From: an uncultured Clostridia bacterium
GTDB lineage: Bacteria > Bacillota > Clostridia > Christensenellales > Borkfalkiaceae
Assembly (NCBI GenBank): GCA_944367415.1
Contig: CALVWN010000032.1
Location: forward strand, 1 to 59,315
DNA: 59,315 nt
Reading direction: 5' to 3'
Shown here: positions 39,520-48,294 of the stretch, piece by piece
Layout of the letters: each line of letters begins with the position of its first letter
How positions within the stretch are numbered: position 1 is the stretch's first letter
The notes under the pieces: generated by a model
What the model was told of the DNA's origin: nothing
Database searches by the model: none
Seen by the model: only the letters and a program-made list of their open reading frames with translations
Translations under genes and position numbers: made by a program

Positions 39520-41399
39520 ACGATCCTCTTGAAAAGCTTTTCAAATTCGCTCTTCTTCATTTTGACGACGGCAGGACGGCCGTGCGGGCACTTCATGTTT
39601 GTATCGCCATCCATTTGCCGAATGAGCGAATCGACCTCCTGCTCCGTGAGACGGTCGCCGCCCTTAACGGCAGCCTTGCAGGCCGCGGTGGCAAGTTTGT
39701 CTTTGAGCAGATCGGTAAGGCGGATGGCGCGCAGGCTCTCCATGCTCGACAGGATTTCCCGGAAGAAGGCGTCAAGGTCAATACCCATGAGGTCGGTCGG
39801 CACGGACGAGACGCGTACACTCGCGTCTCCGAATTCCTCGATCTCAAAACCGATCTCCCGAAGAACGGGGAAATTTTTTTCGAGAAAGGCAAATTCCTGC
39901 GCGTTGAGCGAGATCACAAAGGGAACGAGCATGGGCTGCGATGTCGCCGTGCGCGCTTCCCATGACGCTTTCAGACGCTCAAAGAGGATGCGCTCGTGCG
40001 CGGCGTGCTGATCGATAAAATAGGCATCGTCTCCCGCCTGGTAGATGAGATAGGTATGGAACAGTTCGCCCTTGTATTCGAGCGAGGCGGGGTCGACGCG
40101 ATCCTGACGCACTTTGGCGGCCCGCTCGCGCAAAAGCCGCTGGTTTTCCGCAAATACGTCCTCTCCCGCAGGAGGCAGAACGGTCTGTTCCGACTGCGCG
40201 ACGGAGGGCTGACGCACTTCCATGCGTACCCTGTCTTCTTCCAGAAAATGCGGTTCGTTTCCCTTCGGCAGGGAGACATCGAAGGCAAGTTCGCGCTTTG
40301 CCTGCGCATAGCTCATCGCCGGCTCCTGCGGCGGTGCCTCCGGAACAGGAGGCTGCAAAAAGCTGTCCTGTACGGGGGTTTTCTGCTCCTGAGGAGGCGT
40401 AACAAGATATTCAAGCGCACGCAAACTGCCGTCTAAAACGGAGGATACGACGGAATAGACGCAGCCGTAAACCACCTGATTGTCTGCGAAGCGTACGTCT
40501 GCCTTGTTGGGATGCACGTTGACGTCCACCACTTCGGGCGGAAGATCGAGAAACAGCACATAGAAGGGATACTGCCGCTTCATGAGATAGCTTGCATAGG
40601 CGTTGGTGACGGCGGCGCCGACCGTCTGATTGACGACATACCGCCCATTGACGAACAGGCTCTGGTAGGTTCTGTTCGCCTTGTAAAAATTTCTGTTTCC
40701 GAGAAAACCGTAAAGATGCAGCCCGTGTTTTTCGGCGTCGATCCGGATGCAGTTTTTCAGCGTTTCCGCGCCGTAGACGGCGACGAGCGCCGCGGAGAGG
40801 CCGTCGCCGAAGGAGCGGTATTTTGTTTTTCCGTCTGCAATATAGGTGAAGGAGATCTCCGGACGGGAGAGCAGAAAGCGCGCCATGACGCCGCTGATAT
40901 CCGCCTCCTCCGCCGTATCGGATTTGAGAAATTTCAGCCGCGCGGGCACATTGAAGAACAGATCCTCCACCGTGACGACAGTGCCGTCTGCGCCGGCTGC
41001 GGGCGTCACTTCGCCGAGAAGCCCGCCCGTGCAAGCAAGGGAAAACGCTTCCCCGCCCGCCGTGCGCGAGAGGATCTCCATGCGGGAGACGGAAGCGACC
41101 GAGGCGATCGCCTCACCGCGGAAGCCGAGCGTCTGAATATGGAACAGATCATCCGCCGTCTCCAGTTTGCTCGTCGCGTGTGCGGAGTAGGCGAGCGGAA
41201 GATCTTCTTTGGCGATCCCGCTGCCGTTATCGCTTACGCGGATGCGTTTTTTTCCGCCCTGCTCGATTTCCACGGTGATCTGCGTTGCGCCCGCGTCAAC
41301 GGCGTTCTCCACAAGTTCCTTGACAACGGAATAGGGTCTGTCGACCACCTCCCCCGCCGCGATCTTGTTGTAGACGTTGGGTGCAAGAAGTCGGATCAT
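39516..41399 (-). CDS. mutL: DNA mismatch repair protein MutL (endonuclease type)
   Basis: The GHKL ATPase domain shows IAAGEVVDRPYSVVKELVENAVDAGA and VSDNGSGI. A Pro/Gln-rich linker (about 345-430) follows. The C-terminal domain carries the latent nuclease motif DQHAAHERILFE plus ACKAAVK and CPHGRP, so this MutL should nick DNA itself as in Bacillus. The protein is 627 residues long from ATG 41399, which has GGAGA upstream and overlaps the mutS stop (ATGA). The partner MutS is directly upstream. Confidence 0.96.
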   Translation of the reverse strand: MIRLLAPNVYNKIAAGEVVDRPYSVVKELVENAVDAGATQITVEIEQGGKKRIRVSDNGSGIAKEDLPLAYSAHATSKLETADDLFHIQTLGFRGEAIASVASVSRMEILSRTAGGEAFSLACTGGLLGEVTPAAGADGTVVTVEDLFFNVPARLKFLKSDTAEEADISGVMARFLLSRPEISFTYIADGKTKYRSFGDGLSAALVAVYGAETLKNCIRIDAEKHGLHLYGFLGNRNFYKANRTYQSLFVNGRYVVNQTVGAAVTNAYASYLMKRQYPFYVLFLDLPPEVVDVNVHPNKADVRFADNQVVYGCVYSVVSSVLDGSLRALEYLVTPPQEQKTPVQDSFLQPPVPEAPPQEPAMSYAQAKRELAFDVSLPKGNEPHFLEEDRVRMEVRQPSVAQSEQTVLPPAGEDVFAENQRLLRERAAKVRQDRVDPASLEYKGELFHTYLIYQAGDDAYFIDQHAAHERILFERLKASWEARTATSQPMLVPFVISLNAQEFAFLEKNFPVLREIGFEIEEFGDASVRVSSVPTDLMGIDLDAFFREILSSMESLRAIRLTDLLKDKLATAACKAAVKGGDRLTEQEVDSLIRQMDGDTNMKCPHGRPAVVKMKKSEFEKLFKRIV

Positions 41400-43963
41400 T
41401 GATATTTCTCCTTCCATTCGGATATGAGCGCGAGCGCCTGCATGGGCGTGAGAAGGTTGACGTCGATCTCGCGCAGGTCGTTGACAAGCTCGGCGGCTTT
41501 GCTCTCCTCGGGCAGCGCTTCTTCGTATTCCGGCTGCTCTTTGACGCGCTTTTTCTCGCCGCGCTCGAGTTCTTTGAGAATGACCTTCGCGCGGTTGGTC
41601 ACCTCCTCCGGAACGCCCGCAAGCGCAGCGACTTCCACGCCGAAGGAGCGGGATGCCCCGCCGCGCACGATCTTGCGCAGGAATACGATGTTCCCTGCGA
41701 TCTCCCGCACGCTGATCTTGTAGTTTTTGACCCCTTCGAGCTTGCCCTCAAGCTCGGTCAGTTCATGATAGTGCGTCGCAAACAGCGTCTTGGCACGCAC
41801 GTTCCGGGTGAGATATTCAATGACCGACCATGCGATGGACAGTCCGTCAAAGGTGCTCGTCCCCCTTCCCACCTCGTCGAGAATGAGAAGGCTGCGCTCC
41901 GTTGCGTTTCGGAGAATGTTCGCGACCTCCGTCATCTCAACCATGAACGTACTTCGGTCGAGAATGAGGTTGTCGTTTGCGCCGATCCGGGTGAAGATCT
42001 TGTCTGTGAGCGGTATCCGCGCCCGTTTTGCGGGAACGAAAGAGCCGACCTGCGCCATGAACGTGATGAGCGCGACCTGCCGAAGATAGGTGCTCTTTCC
42101 TGCCATATTCGGCCCTGTGATGATCATGGTGCGCGAATCGCCGTTGTCAAGCATACAGTCGTTGGGGACAAAGCGCTCCTTGGAGATCGCTTCGACGACG
42201 GGATGCCGTCCCTCTTCGATCTCGAGCGCGCCGTCCTCCGCGATCTCCGGACGGCAGTATTTGTTCTCCTTTGCCACCGTTGCGAGTGCGACGAGACAAT
42301 CGAGCATGGCGACGGCGCTTGCAATGCTCTGGAAAACGGGAATGTTCTTGGCAAGCATCCCGACGATCTCGCCGAAGAGATGCTCTTCGAGTCGGCTTGC
42401 GGCATCGCTGCTTCCGAGGATTTTTTGCTCAAGCTCCTTTAATTCCTCCGTAGTGTAGCGCACGCCGTTCGCGAGCGTCTGACGGGGAACATAGGAGTAC
42501 GGCACCTTATCCTTGAACGAGTTGCTCACTTCAATGTAGTACCCGAAAACACGGTTATAGCCGACTTTCAGCGTTCTGATCCCCGTGTTTTCCCGCTCAC
42601 GCGTCTCCAGCGCGAGGACGAGCGATTTTCCGTCATCCTTGACGGCGCGCAGTTCGTCGAGCTGTGCATTGTAACCGCGGCGGATATAGCCGCCTTCTTT
42701 GAGTGTCGTCGCGTCCTGCGCGATCGCACGCTCCAACAGGTTGCACACGGGCGCGGTATCTACGAGCATCGAGGAGATCTCCTGCAGCATCGCAGAGGAA
42801 AATCCCGTCAGCTGAAATTTGAGATTCGGGATGGTCGCAAGCGACGATGCCAGTAAAAGGCAGTCCCGCGGCTGGATATTGCCGTTAGAGACGCGCCCTG
42901 TGAGACGCTCGATGTCGCGGACGCCGCCCAGCATATCGCCGATCCCCATGCGGATGACCGTCGCACGATACAGCTCGTCCACCGCGTCGAGACGGCGTTC
43001 GATCGCACGTTTTTCCAGCAGCGGCGCGGAGAGCATGGAGACAAGTCTGCGTGCGCCCATGCCCGTCTTGGTCTTATCGAGTACCCAAAGAAGCGAGCCG
43101 TACTTCTTCCCCTCCGCGTTGTTTTTGAGGATCTCAAGATTGCGCACGGCGGTCGCGTCGAGCGACATATTTTGTTTTCTGTCCGCAATGTGCAGGCGGT
43201 TGATGTTGGAGAGCGCGTGTTTCTGTGTCTCGCGCAGGTATTCGAGCAGCGCGCCGACGGCGCAGACGATCGCAGAATGTTCTTTGACGCCGAGTGCATC
43301 CGGGGAAGCCGCCTTGAGCTGCTCCAGAAGGCTGCGTCTGGCGGTCGGATAGAAGAATGCTTGGGGCAGATAGCAGGAGAATGCGGGCAGCGCGCCCCGC
43401 TGCGCCTCGACGTCGTCCTTCGTCTCGAGAAGCAAGGCATCATTGCAGATGACCTCCGCGACGGAGAGATTGAGCAGTGCCGAGAGGATGCCTTCTGCAT
43501 TCTCCTCTTCGGCAGCATTGAGTTCCCCCGTTGTGATATCCGCCCAGGCAAGCGCATATCCTTCCTCCGTCTTGCAGGCGCAGGCAATGTAGTTGTTTTT
43601 CTTTTCGTCGAGCTGATTGTCCTCGATGACCGTCCCCGCCGAAACGACGCGGATGACATCGCGCTCCACCATCCCTTTGCCGGCGGTCGGCTCGGTGAGC
43701 TGTTCGCAAATGGCGACGCGCTCCCCCATCGAGACGAGCTTGGCGATATAGCTGTCGGCGGCGTGATATGGGATCCCGCACATGGGCGCGCGCTCCTTCA
43801 GCCCGCAATCTCTGCCCGTCAGTGTGAGATCGAGCAGTTTGGAGACGCGGACGGCGTCATCGAAGAACATCTCATAAAAGTCTCCGAGACGGTAAAAGAG
43901 CACGCAGTCCTTGTATTTTTCCTTCATGGAGAGATAGTGCTCCATCATCGGCGAAAGCCCCAT
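41396..43963 (-). CDS. mutS: DNA mismatch repair protein MutS
   Basis: It recognises mismatches and small loops. The N-terminal mismatch-binding domain has YRLGDFYEMFFDDA (Phe-x-Glu family) and APMCGIPYHAAD. The ATPase has Walker A GPNMAGKSTYLRQ, DEVGRGTSTFDG and FATHYHELTELE. The 855-residue protein is a normal MutS1, with a C-terminal dimer/clamp region. A ribosome site GGAGG precedes the ATG. It lies 42 bp after miaB in the cluster sir2-miaB-mutS-mutL-miaA. Confidence 0.97.
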   Translation of the reverse strand: MGLSPMMEHYLSMKEKYKDCVLFYRLGDFYEMFFDDAVRVSKLLDLTLTGRDCGLKERAPMCGIPYHAADSYIAKLVSMGERVAICEQLTEPTAGKGMVERDVIRVVSAGTVIEDNQLDEKKNNYIACACKTEEGYALAWADITTGELNAAEEENAEGILSALLNLSVAEVICNDALLLETKDDVEAQRGALPAFSCYLPQAFFYPTARRSLLEQLKAASPDALGVKEHSAIVCAVGALLEYLRETQKHALSNINRLHIADRKQNMSLDATAVRNLEILKNNAEGKKYGSLLWVLDKTKTGMGARRLVSMLSAPLLEKRAIERRLDAVDELYRATVIRMGIGDMLGGVRDIERLTGRVSNGNIQPRDCLLLASSLATIPNLKFQLTGFSSAMLQEISSMLVDTAPVCNLLERAIAQDATTLKEGGYIRRGYNAQLDELRAVKDDGKSLVLALETRERENTGIRTLKVGYNRVFGYYIEVSNSFKDKVPYSYVPRQTLANGVRYTTEELKELEQKILGSSDAASRLEEHLFGEIVGMLAKNIPVFQSIASAVAMLDCLVALATVAKENKYCRPEIAEDGALEIEEGRHPVVEAISKERFVPNDCMLDNGDSRTMIITGPNMAGKSTYLRQVALITFMAQVGSFVPAKRARIPLTDKIFTRIGANDNLILDRSTFMVEMTEVANILRNATERSLLILDEVGRGTSTFDGLSIAWSVIEYLTRNVRAKTLFATHYHELTELEGKLEGVKNYKISVREIAGNIVFLRKIVRGGASRSFGVEVAALAGVPEEVTNRAKVILKELERGEKKRVKEQPEYEEALPEESKAAELVNDLREIDVNLLTPMQALALISEWKEKYQ

Positions 43964-44005
43964 AGTGTTTCCTCCATCGTATATAACTCATACCCGCGCT
44001 GGGAT

Positions 44006-45304
44006 TTATACCAATTCTCCGTAGAGCGAGACGCCGTTTGCACGCGTCACTTTCATCTGCACGAATTCTCCGACACAGTTGGTCGCGCACGGAAAATAAC
44101 CCATCCTGCCGAGCGGTTCCCGCCCGAGATACATTCCCTTCTTTTCATCAAAGTCCTCGCACAGCACTTCGATGGTCTTCCCGACATATTTCTCGCTCTT
44201 GCGGCGGGTGTTTTCGTTGACCTGTTCGATGAGCCGCGCGATCCGTGCCTTTGAGACGGCTTCCGGGATCTGCCCCTCCATTGCTGCCGCCTTCGTTCCC
44301 GTCCTCGGGGAGTAGATGAAGGTGAATGCCGATGAAAAATCCGCCTCCTTGACGAGGGAGAGCGTCTCTCCGAATTCTTCCTCCGTCTCGGTAGGGAATC
44401 CCACGATAAGGTCGGTCGTCAGCTCGCCGTCGGGGATCTCGCGTCGGAACAGGGCAACTTTTTCCAGATACTCTTCGCGCGTATAGCGCCTGTTCATGAG
44501 CGAGAGAATGCGCGTCGAACCCGACTGCGCGGGAAGATGCAGAAGATTGCAGATCTTGTCGTGTTTCTTCATGACGGCGACGAGCGCGGAGGAAAAATCC
44601 TTCGGATGCGACGTCATGAACCGCAGACGGAATTTGCCTTCGACAGACGCCACCCGATCGAGCAGCGCGGGAAAATCCGTGTCGCCGTCCCGGTAAGAAT
44701 TGACGTTTTGTCCGAGCAGCGTGATCTCCTTATATCCGGCAGCGACGAGTGTGCGCACCTCTTCGAGGATGCGCTCCGCTGAGCGGCTCTTTTCTCTGCC
44801 CCGTACATAGGGAACGATGCAATAGGTACAGAAATTGTTGCATCCGTAGGTAATGTTTACCCATGCGTTGGGATAGCTCGTGCGGAACGCCTCGGCGCCG
44901 TCCTCCGTCTCCGCGCGGTCTTGCAGGAGAGAGACGACCTTCTTTTCCCGCTTTTTCCGCTCGATGAGCGCAGGAAGTTCGGCGACGTTATGCGTGCCGA
45001 AGATGATGTCGATGAAGGGAAATTTTTTGACGAGCAGCGCCGCTTTCCCCTCCTCCTGCGCCATGCAGCCGCCCACGGCGATGAGCATCCCCTTGCGGCG
45101 GCGCTTTAATTTTTTGAGCGCGCCGATGTTGCCGAACGCATGGTTCTCCGCATTTTCCCGGATGCAGCAGGTGTTGAAGACGATGATGTCGGCGTCCTCT
45201 GCGGGCGCTTCCCCGGTATATCCGATGCCGCGCAGCAGTCCCGCGATCTTTTCCGATTCGTGGACGTTCATCTGGCAGCCGTATGTGACGATATGATATT
45301 TCAT
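44006..45304 (-). CDS. miaB: tRNA-2-methylthio-N6-dimethylallyladenosine synthase MiaB
   Basis: A radical-SAM methylthiotransferase that acts on i6A37 made by MiaA. The N-terminal UPF0004 domain has the three cysteines of the auxiliary cluster (YGCQMN, FNTCCIRENAE, VGGCMAQ). The radical-SAM cluster motif is CNNFCTYC. A C-terminal TRAM domain ends the protein (432 residues). It overlaps the sir2 stop by 4 bp (ATGA) and precedes mutS by 42 bp. Confidence 0.96.
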   Translation of the reverse strand: MKYHIVTYGCQMNVHESEKIAGLLRGIGYTGEAPAEDADIIVFNTCCIRENAENHAFGNIGALKKLKRRRKGMLIAVGGCMAQEEGKAALLVKKFPFIDIIFGTHNVAELPALIERKKREKKVVSLLQDRAETEDGAEAFRTSYPNAWVNITYGCNNFCTYCIVPYVRGREKSRSAERILEEVRTLVAAGYKEITLLGQNVNSYRDGDTDFPALLDRVASVEGKFRLRFMTSHPKDFSSALVAVMKKHDKICNLLHLPAQSGSTRILSLMNRRYTREEYLEKVALFRREIPDGELTTDLIVGFPTETEEEFGETLSLVKEADFSSAFTFIYSPRTGTKAAAMEGQIPEAVSKARIARLIEQVNENTRRKSEKYVGKTIEVLCEDFDEKKGMYLGREPLGRMGYFPCATNCVGEFVQMKVTRANGVSLYGELV

Positions 45305-46026
45305 GAATGTTCCTCAAGATAGGACGGGAGCGCGCCCAACGCCTCCCCCACTTTTTCATGCAGCACGAGCGTGCACTTCCCGTCCAGCGGCGTGGGGTCG
45401 CGGTTGATGAGCACAAGATTGTCGCCCCGGAAATAGTCGACAAAGGAAGCCGCCGGATATACGGTGAGCGAGGTGCCCGCCACAATGAGCGTATCGGCAG
45501 CAGCGATCGCGCGAATGGCTCCCTCGATCGTGTCGCCGTCGAGCGGCTCCTCGTAGAGCACGACGTCGGGTTTCACGATCCCACCGCACGAACAGCGCGG
45601 AATGCCGCTGCTCTCCGCGATAAAGGACGCGGGATAGGCTTTTTTGCACGAAAGGCAATGATTTCTGTGAATGCTGCCGTGCAACTCAAAGACGCGCTTG
45701 CTCCCTGCCGCCTGATGGAGTCCGTCGATGTTCTGCGTGACGACGGCGAGCAGCTTTCCCGCCTGCTCCCACTGCGCAAGTTTTTTGTGCGCGGCATTCG
45801 GCTTTGCCCAAAGCGGCAGCATTTTGTCGCGGTAAAAGCGGAAGAACTCCTCCGTATGTGCATGGAAATAGGACGCGCTCAGCATGACTTCGGGCGGAAC
45901 GCTGTATTTTTGATGATATAGTCCGTCGGCGCTGCGGAAGTCGGGGATGCCGCTCTCCGTCGAAACGCCCGCACCGCCGAAAAAGACGATGCGATGGCTT
46001 TTGTCAGTTATCTCACGAAGTGTCAT
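45301..46026 (-). CDS. Sirtuin, NAD-dependent protein deacylase
   Basis: It removes acyl groups from lysines with NAD. The NAD-binding GAGVSTESGIPDFRS block is present, in which the usual first alanine also remains. VVTQNIDGLHQAAGS and FELHGS carry the catalytic histidine. The zinc site is CLSC...CSCGG. The 241-residue length is that of a class U/III bacterial CobB. It is the first gene of the sir2-miaB-mutS-mutL-miaA group; a TACAAT -10-like box lies 17 bp upstream of the ATG. It is divergent from the PBP gene. Confidence 0.94.
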   Translation of the reverse strand: MTLREITDKSHRIVFFGGAGVSTESGIPDFRSADGLYHQKYSVPPEVMLSASYFHAHTEEFFRFYRDKMLPLWAKPNAAHKKLAQWEQAGKLLAVVTQNIDGLHQAAGSKRVFELHGSIHRNHCLSCKKAYPASFIAESSGIPRCSCGGIVKPDVVLYEEPLDGDTIEGAIRAIAAADTLIVAGTSLTVYPAASFVDYFRGDNLVLINRDPTPLDGKCTLVLHEKVGEALGALPSYLEEHS

Positions 46027-46092
46027 CTTTTCACCGATATCCTATTGTATCACAATCCTGTAAAATTTTCAACAAATGAGCGCGGATTCCGC

Positions 46093-46120
46093 GAATTTTT
46101 CCGTGCTTCGCGCATACTGT
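46093..46120 (+). promoter_or_regulatory. Possible sigma-E-type promoter of the class A PBP gene
   Basis: GAATTTT (46093-46099), 13 bp, CATACTGT (46113-46120). Both boxes are close to the Bacillus sigma-E consensus (KMATATT / CATACAMT). Only five bases separate the box from ATG 46126, and no ribosome site is present. Confidence 0.35.
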
Positions 46121-46125
46121 CTGTG

Positions 46126-48294
46126 ATGAAACGTGTTCTTAAAATCACGGGCGTCGCGGCAGCGCTGTTTGCCGTTCTGTTTCTTGCGCTTGCGCTCTAT
46201 TTTCTCATCGTGACGGCGGACGTCCGCCTCGACCGCACCAGGCTCACGATGCCGACGGCGAACATCACGCTCTATGACGCCTTCGGCGAGGAGATCCCGG
46301 CAGCCGCAGCGGGCAATTCGCTCTCTCGCCTGCCGGCGCACGTCGGTCAGGCGTTCGTCGCCGTGGAAGATAAACGCTTTTATAAGCATCACGGCGTGGA
46401 TGTGCGCCGCATGGCGGGCGCCCTTCTCCATAATATCGGAAGTTTTTCCTTTCGGGAGGGCGCATCCACCATTTCGCAGCAGCTCATCAAAAACACCCAT
46501 CTGTCGAGTGAAAAGACGATCGCAAGAAAGCTGCGTGAGATCCGTCTCGCCGCGCGCCTCGAAAAGGCATACTCCAAGGAGGAGATCCTGGCACTCTACT
46601 TAAATTCCATTTACTTCGGCCACAGTGCCTTCGGGATCGGCAATGCGGCACATTTTTATTTCGGGAAAGAGGCGTCCGAGCTGACGGTCGCGGAGAGCGC
46701 CATGCTCGCTGCGGTCGTGCGCTCTCCCAATCGCTATTCTCCCTTCCGCGATGCGGAGAGCTGCCGTGCGCGGCGAGATCTCGTGCTCAGGCTCATGCTC
46801 GATCAAGGGTATCTTACCCGCGAAGAATATGAACGCGCAACGGCGGAACCCCTTCCGGATGCTCCGTTTGAAGTGCAGGCGCAGAACGCCTATCTGCGTC
46901 TTGTCTGGGACGAGCTTGATGCGCTCTTTCCCGAAGCGGAGAAATACGGTACCTGGAACGTGGAGACCTATTATCGGCCCGATCTGCAGGAAGAATTGCA
47001 GAAAACAGATTGCGGGTGCGACTTTTGTGCGCTGATCCGTGACAATCACGAGGATGCGATCGTCGCGCTCGCCGCAACGGCAGGAATCCCTCTGCGCTCT
47101 CCTGCTTCCACGATCAAGCCGCTGCTCGTGTACGCGCCCGCGCTGGAGGAAGGTCTTATCTCCCCCGCATCGCCCGTGCTCGACGCCAAGACGGATTTCG
47201 GCGGGTATGCACCGGATGACTACGGCGGCGCGAGCGGCGGCTATATGAGTGTCCGACATGCGCTTGCGCACAGCGTGAATATTCCCGCCGTGCGCATCCT
47301 GAATGAGCTTGGCGTTGTGTGCGGAACATCGTATCTGAACCGCCTCGGCATTCCGGTCGATGAGGACGATGCGTCGCTTGCGCTCGCACTCGGCGGAATG
47401 CGGACGGGCGTGCGCCTAACGCAGCTCGCCGACGGCTATTCCGTCTTTGCGGATGGCGGAAAGTATTCCCCTTCCGCGACCATCCGACGCATTACACGGG
47501 AGGACGGATCGGCGGTCTATGAACGTCGACAGACTGCACGAAATGTGTTTTCGGAGGATGTGTGCTGGCTGATGAACGATATGCTTCAGACTGCGGTGAA
47601 GGAAGGCACGGCAAAGCGCCTGCGCGCACTCCCTTTCCCTGTCTGCGCAAAGACGGGAACGGCGGGTACCGAGGCAGGCAATACGGACGCATATTGTATC
47701 TCCTATACCGCCGACCATGTTGCCGCGGTCTGGGTGGGAAATGCGGACAATGCGCCGACCGATATCACGGGCGGAGGTCTTCCTGCCAACGAAGTCCTTC
47801 GCATCCTGCGTGCGCTCTATCGGGACGGCGCGCCGTCGCCCCTGTTCTCCAGCGAACGGGTGGTGCGCCTGCATTATGACGGAGAGCTGTATGAGCGCGA
47901 CCATGCGCTCTACCTCTCCGATCCTGCCGCGCCGCCGTTCAGCGATCCGGCGGAGTATTTCCGCGCAGAAAACACGCTTCCCGTCAGTACGCGGTTTTCC
48001 CTGCCGACCATCCGTACGCCCAAAATCACAATCGATCATGGAAGCGTCAAAATAGTATTATGTCAGACAGAATACTATGATTATGACGTAATAAGAGAAA
48101 ATCGCGGCAAAAAAGCCACGATTTACAGCGGAAAATACCGCAACGCCATCATCGACAACTCGGTCACGGCCGGTGAGACATATCGTTATACCGTCATTCC
48201 GCGCTACAGGGAGCATTCGGGCGATCCCGTTGTCCTCCCCTGTGTCACGCTGCCGCGGGGCGAAAAGATCCCAGACCGCTGGTGGGATCAATGA
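46126..48294 (+). CDS. Class A penicillin-binding protein (glycosyltransferase-transpeptidase)
   Basis: A bifunctional peptidoglycan synthase of 722 residues. One N-terminal transmembrane helix (about 7-30) leads to the GT51 domain with VEDKRFYKHHGVD (catalytic Glu), GASTISQQLIKN and KEEILALYLNSIYFG. The transpeptidase domain has STIK (catalytic Ser), the second motif SVN and CAKTGTAG. The C-terminal 90 residues form a small fibronectin-like extension, in which repeat copy 6 encodes IVLCQTEYY. The start is ATG 46126, without a ribosome site but with a possible sigma-E promoter just before it, so a sporulation role is plausible but unproven. The stop overlaps that of convergent thiI. Confidence 0.93.
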   Translation: MKRVLKITGVAAALFAVLFLALALYFLIVTADVRLDRTRLTMPTANITLYDAFGEEIPAAAAGNSLSRLPAHVGQAFVAVEDKRFYKHHGVDVRRMAGALLHNIGSFSFREGASTISQQLIKNTHLSSEKTIARKLREIRLAARLEKAYSKEEILALYLNSIYFGHSAFGIGNAAHFYFGKEASELTVAESAMLAAVVRSPNRYSPFRDAESCRARRDLVLRLMLDQGYLTREEYERATAEPLPDAPFEVQAQNAYLRLVWDELDALFPEAEKYGTWNVETYYRPDLQEELQKTDCGCDFCALIRDNHEDAIVALAATAGIPLRSPASTIKPLLVYAPALEEGLISPASPVLDAKTDFGGYAPDDYGGASGGYMSVRHALAHSVNIPAVRILNELGVVCGTSYLNRLGIPVDEDDASLALALGGMRTGVRLTQLADGYSVFADGGKYSPSATIRRITREDGSAVYERRQTARNVFSEDVCWLMNDMLQTAVKEGTAKRLRALPFPVCAKTGTAGTEAGNTDAYCISYTADHVAAVWVGNADNAPTDITGGGLPANEVLRILRALYRDGAPSPLFSSERVVRLHYDGELYERDHALYLSDPAAPPFSDPAEYFRAENTLPVSTRFSLPTIRTPKITIDHGSVKIVLCQTEYYDYDVIRENRGKKATIYSGKYRNAIIDNSVTAGETYRYTVIPRYREHSGDPVVLPCVTLPRGEKIPDRWWDQ
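48055..48075 (-). repeat. Dispersed 21 bp near-palindrome, copy 6 (inside the PBP gene, antisense)
   Basis: Read on the - strand: GTATTCTG-TCTGA-CATAATAC. It is extended by perfect outer arms ATAGTATT/AATACTAT (48052-48059 / 48071-48078). Here the gene runs on the opposite strand to the motif. Confidence 0.65.
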
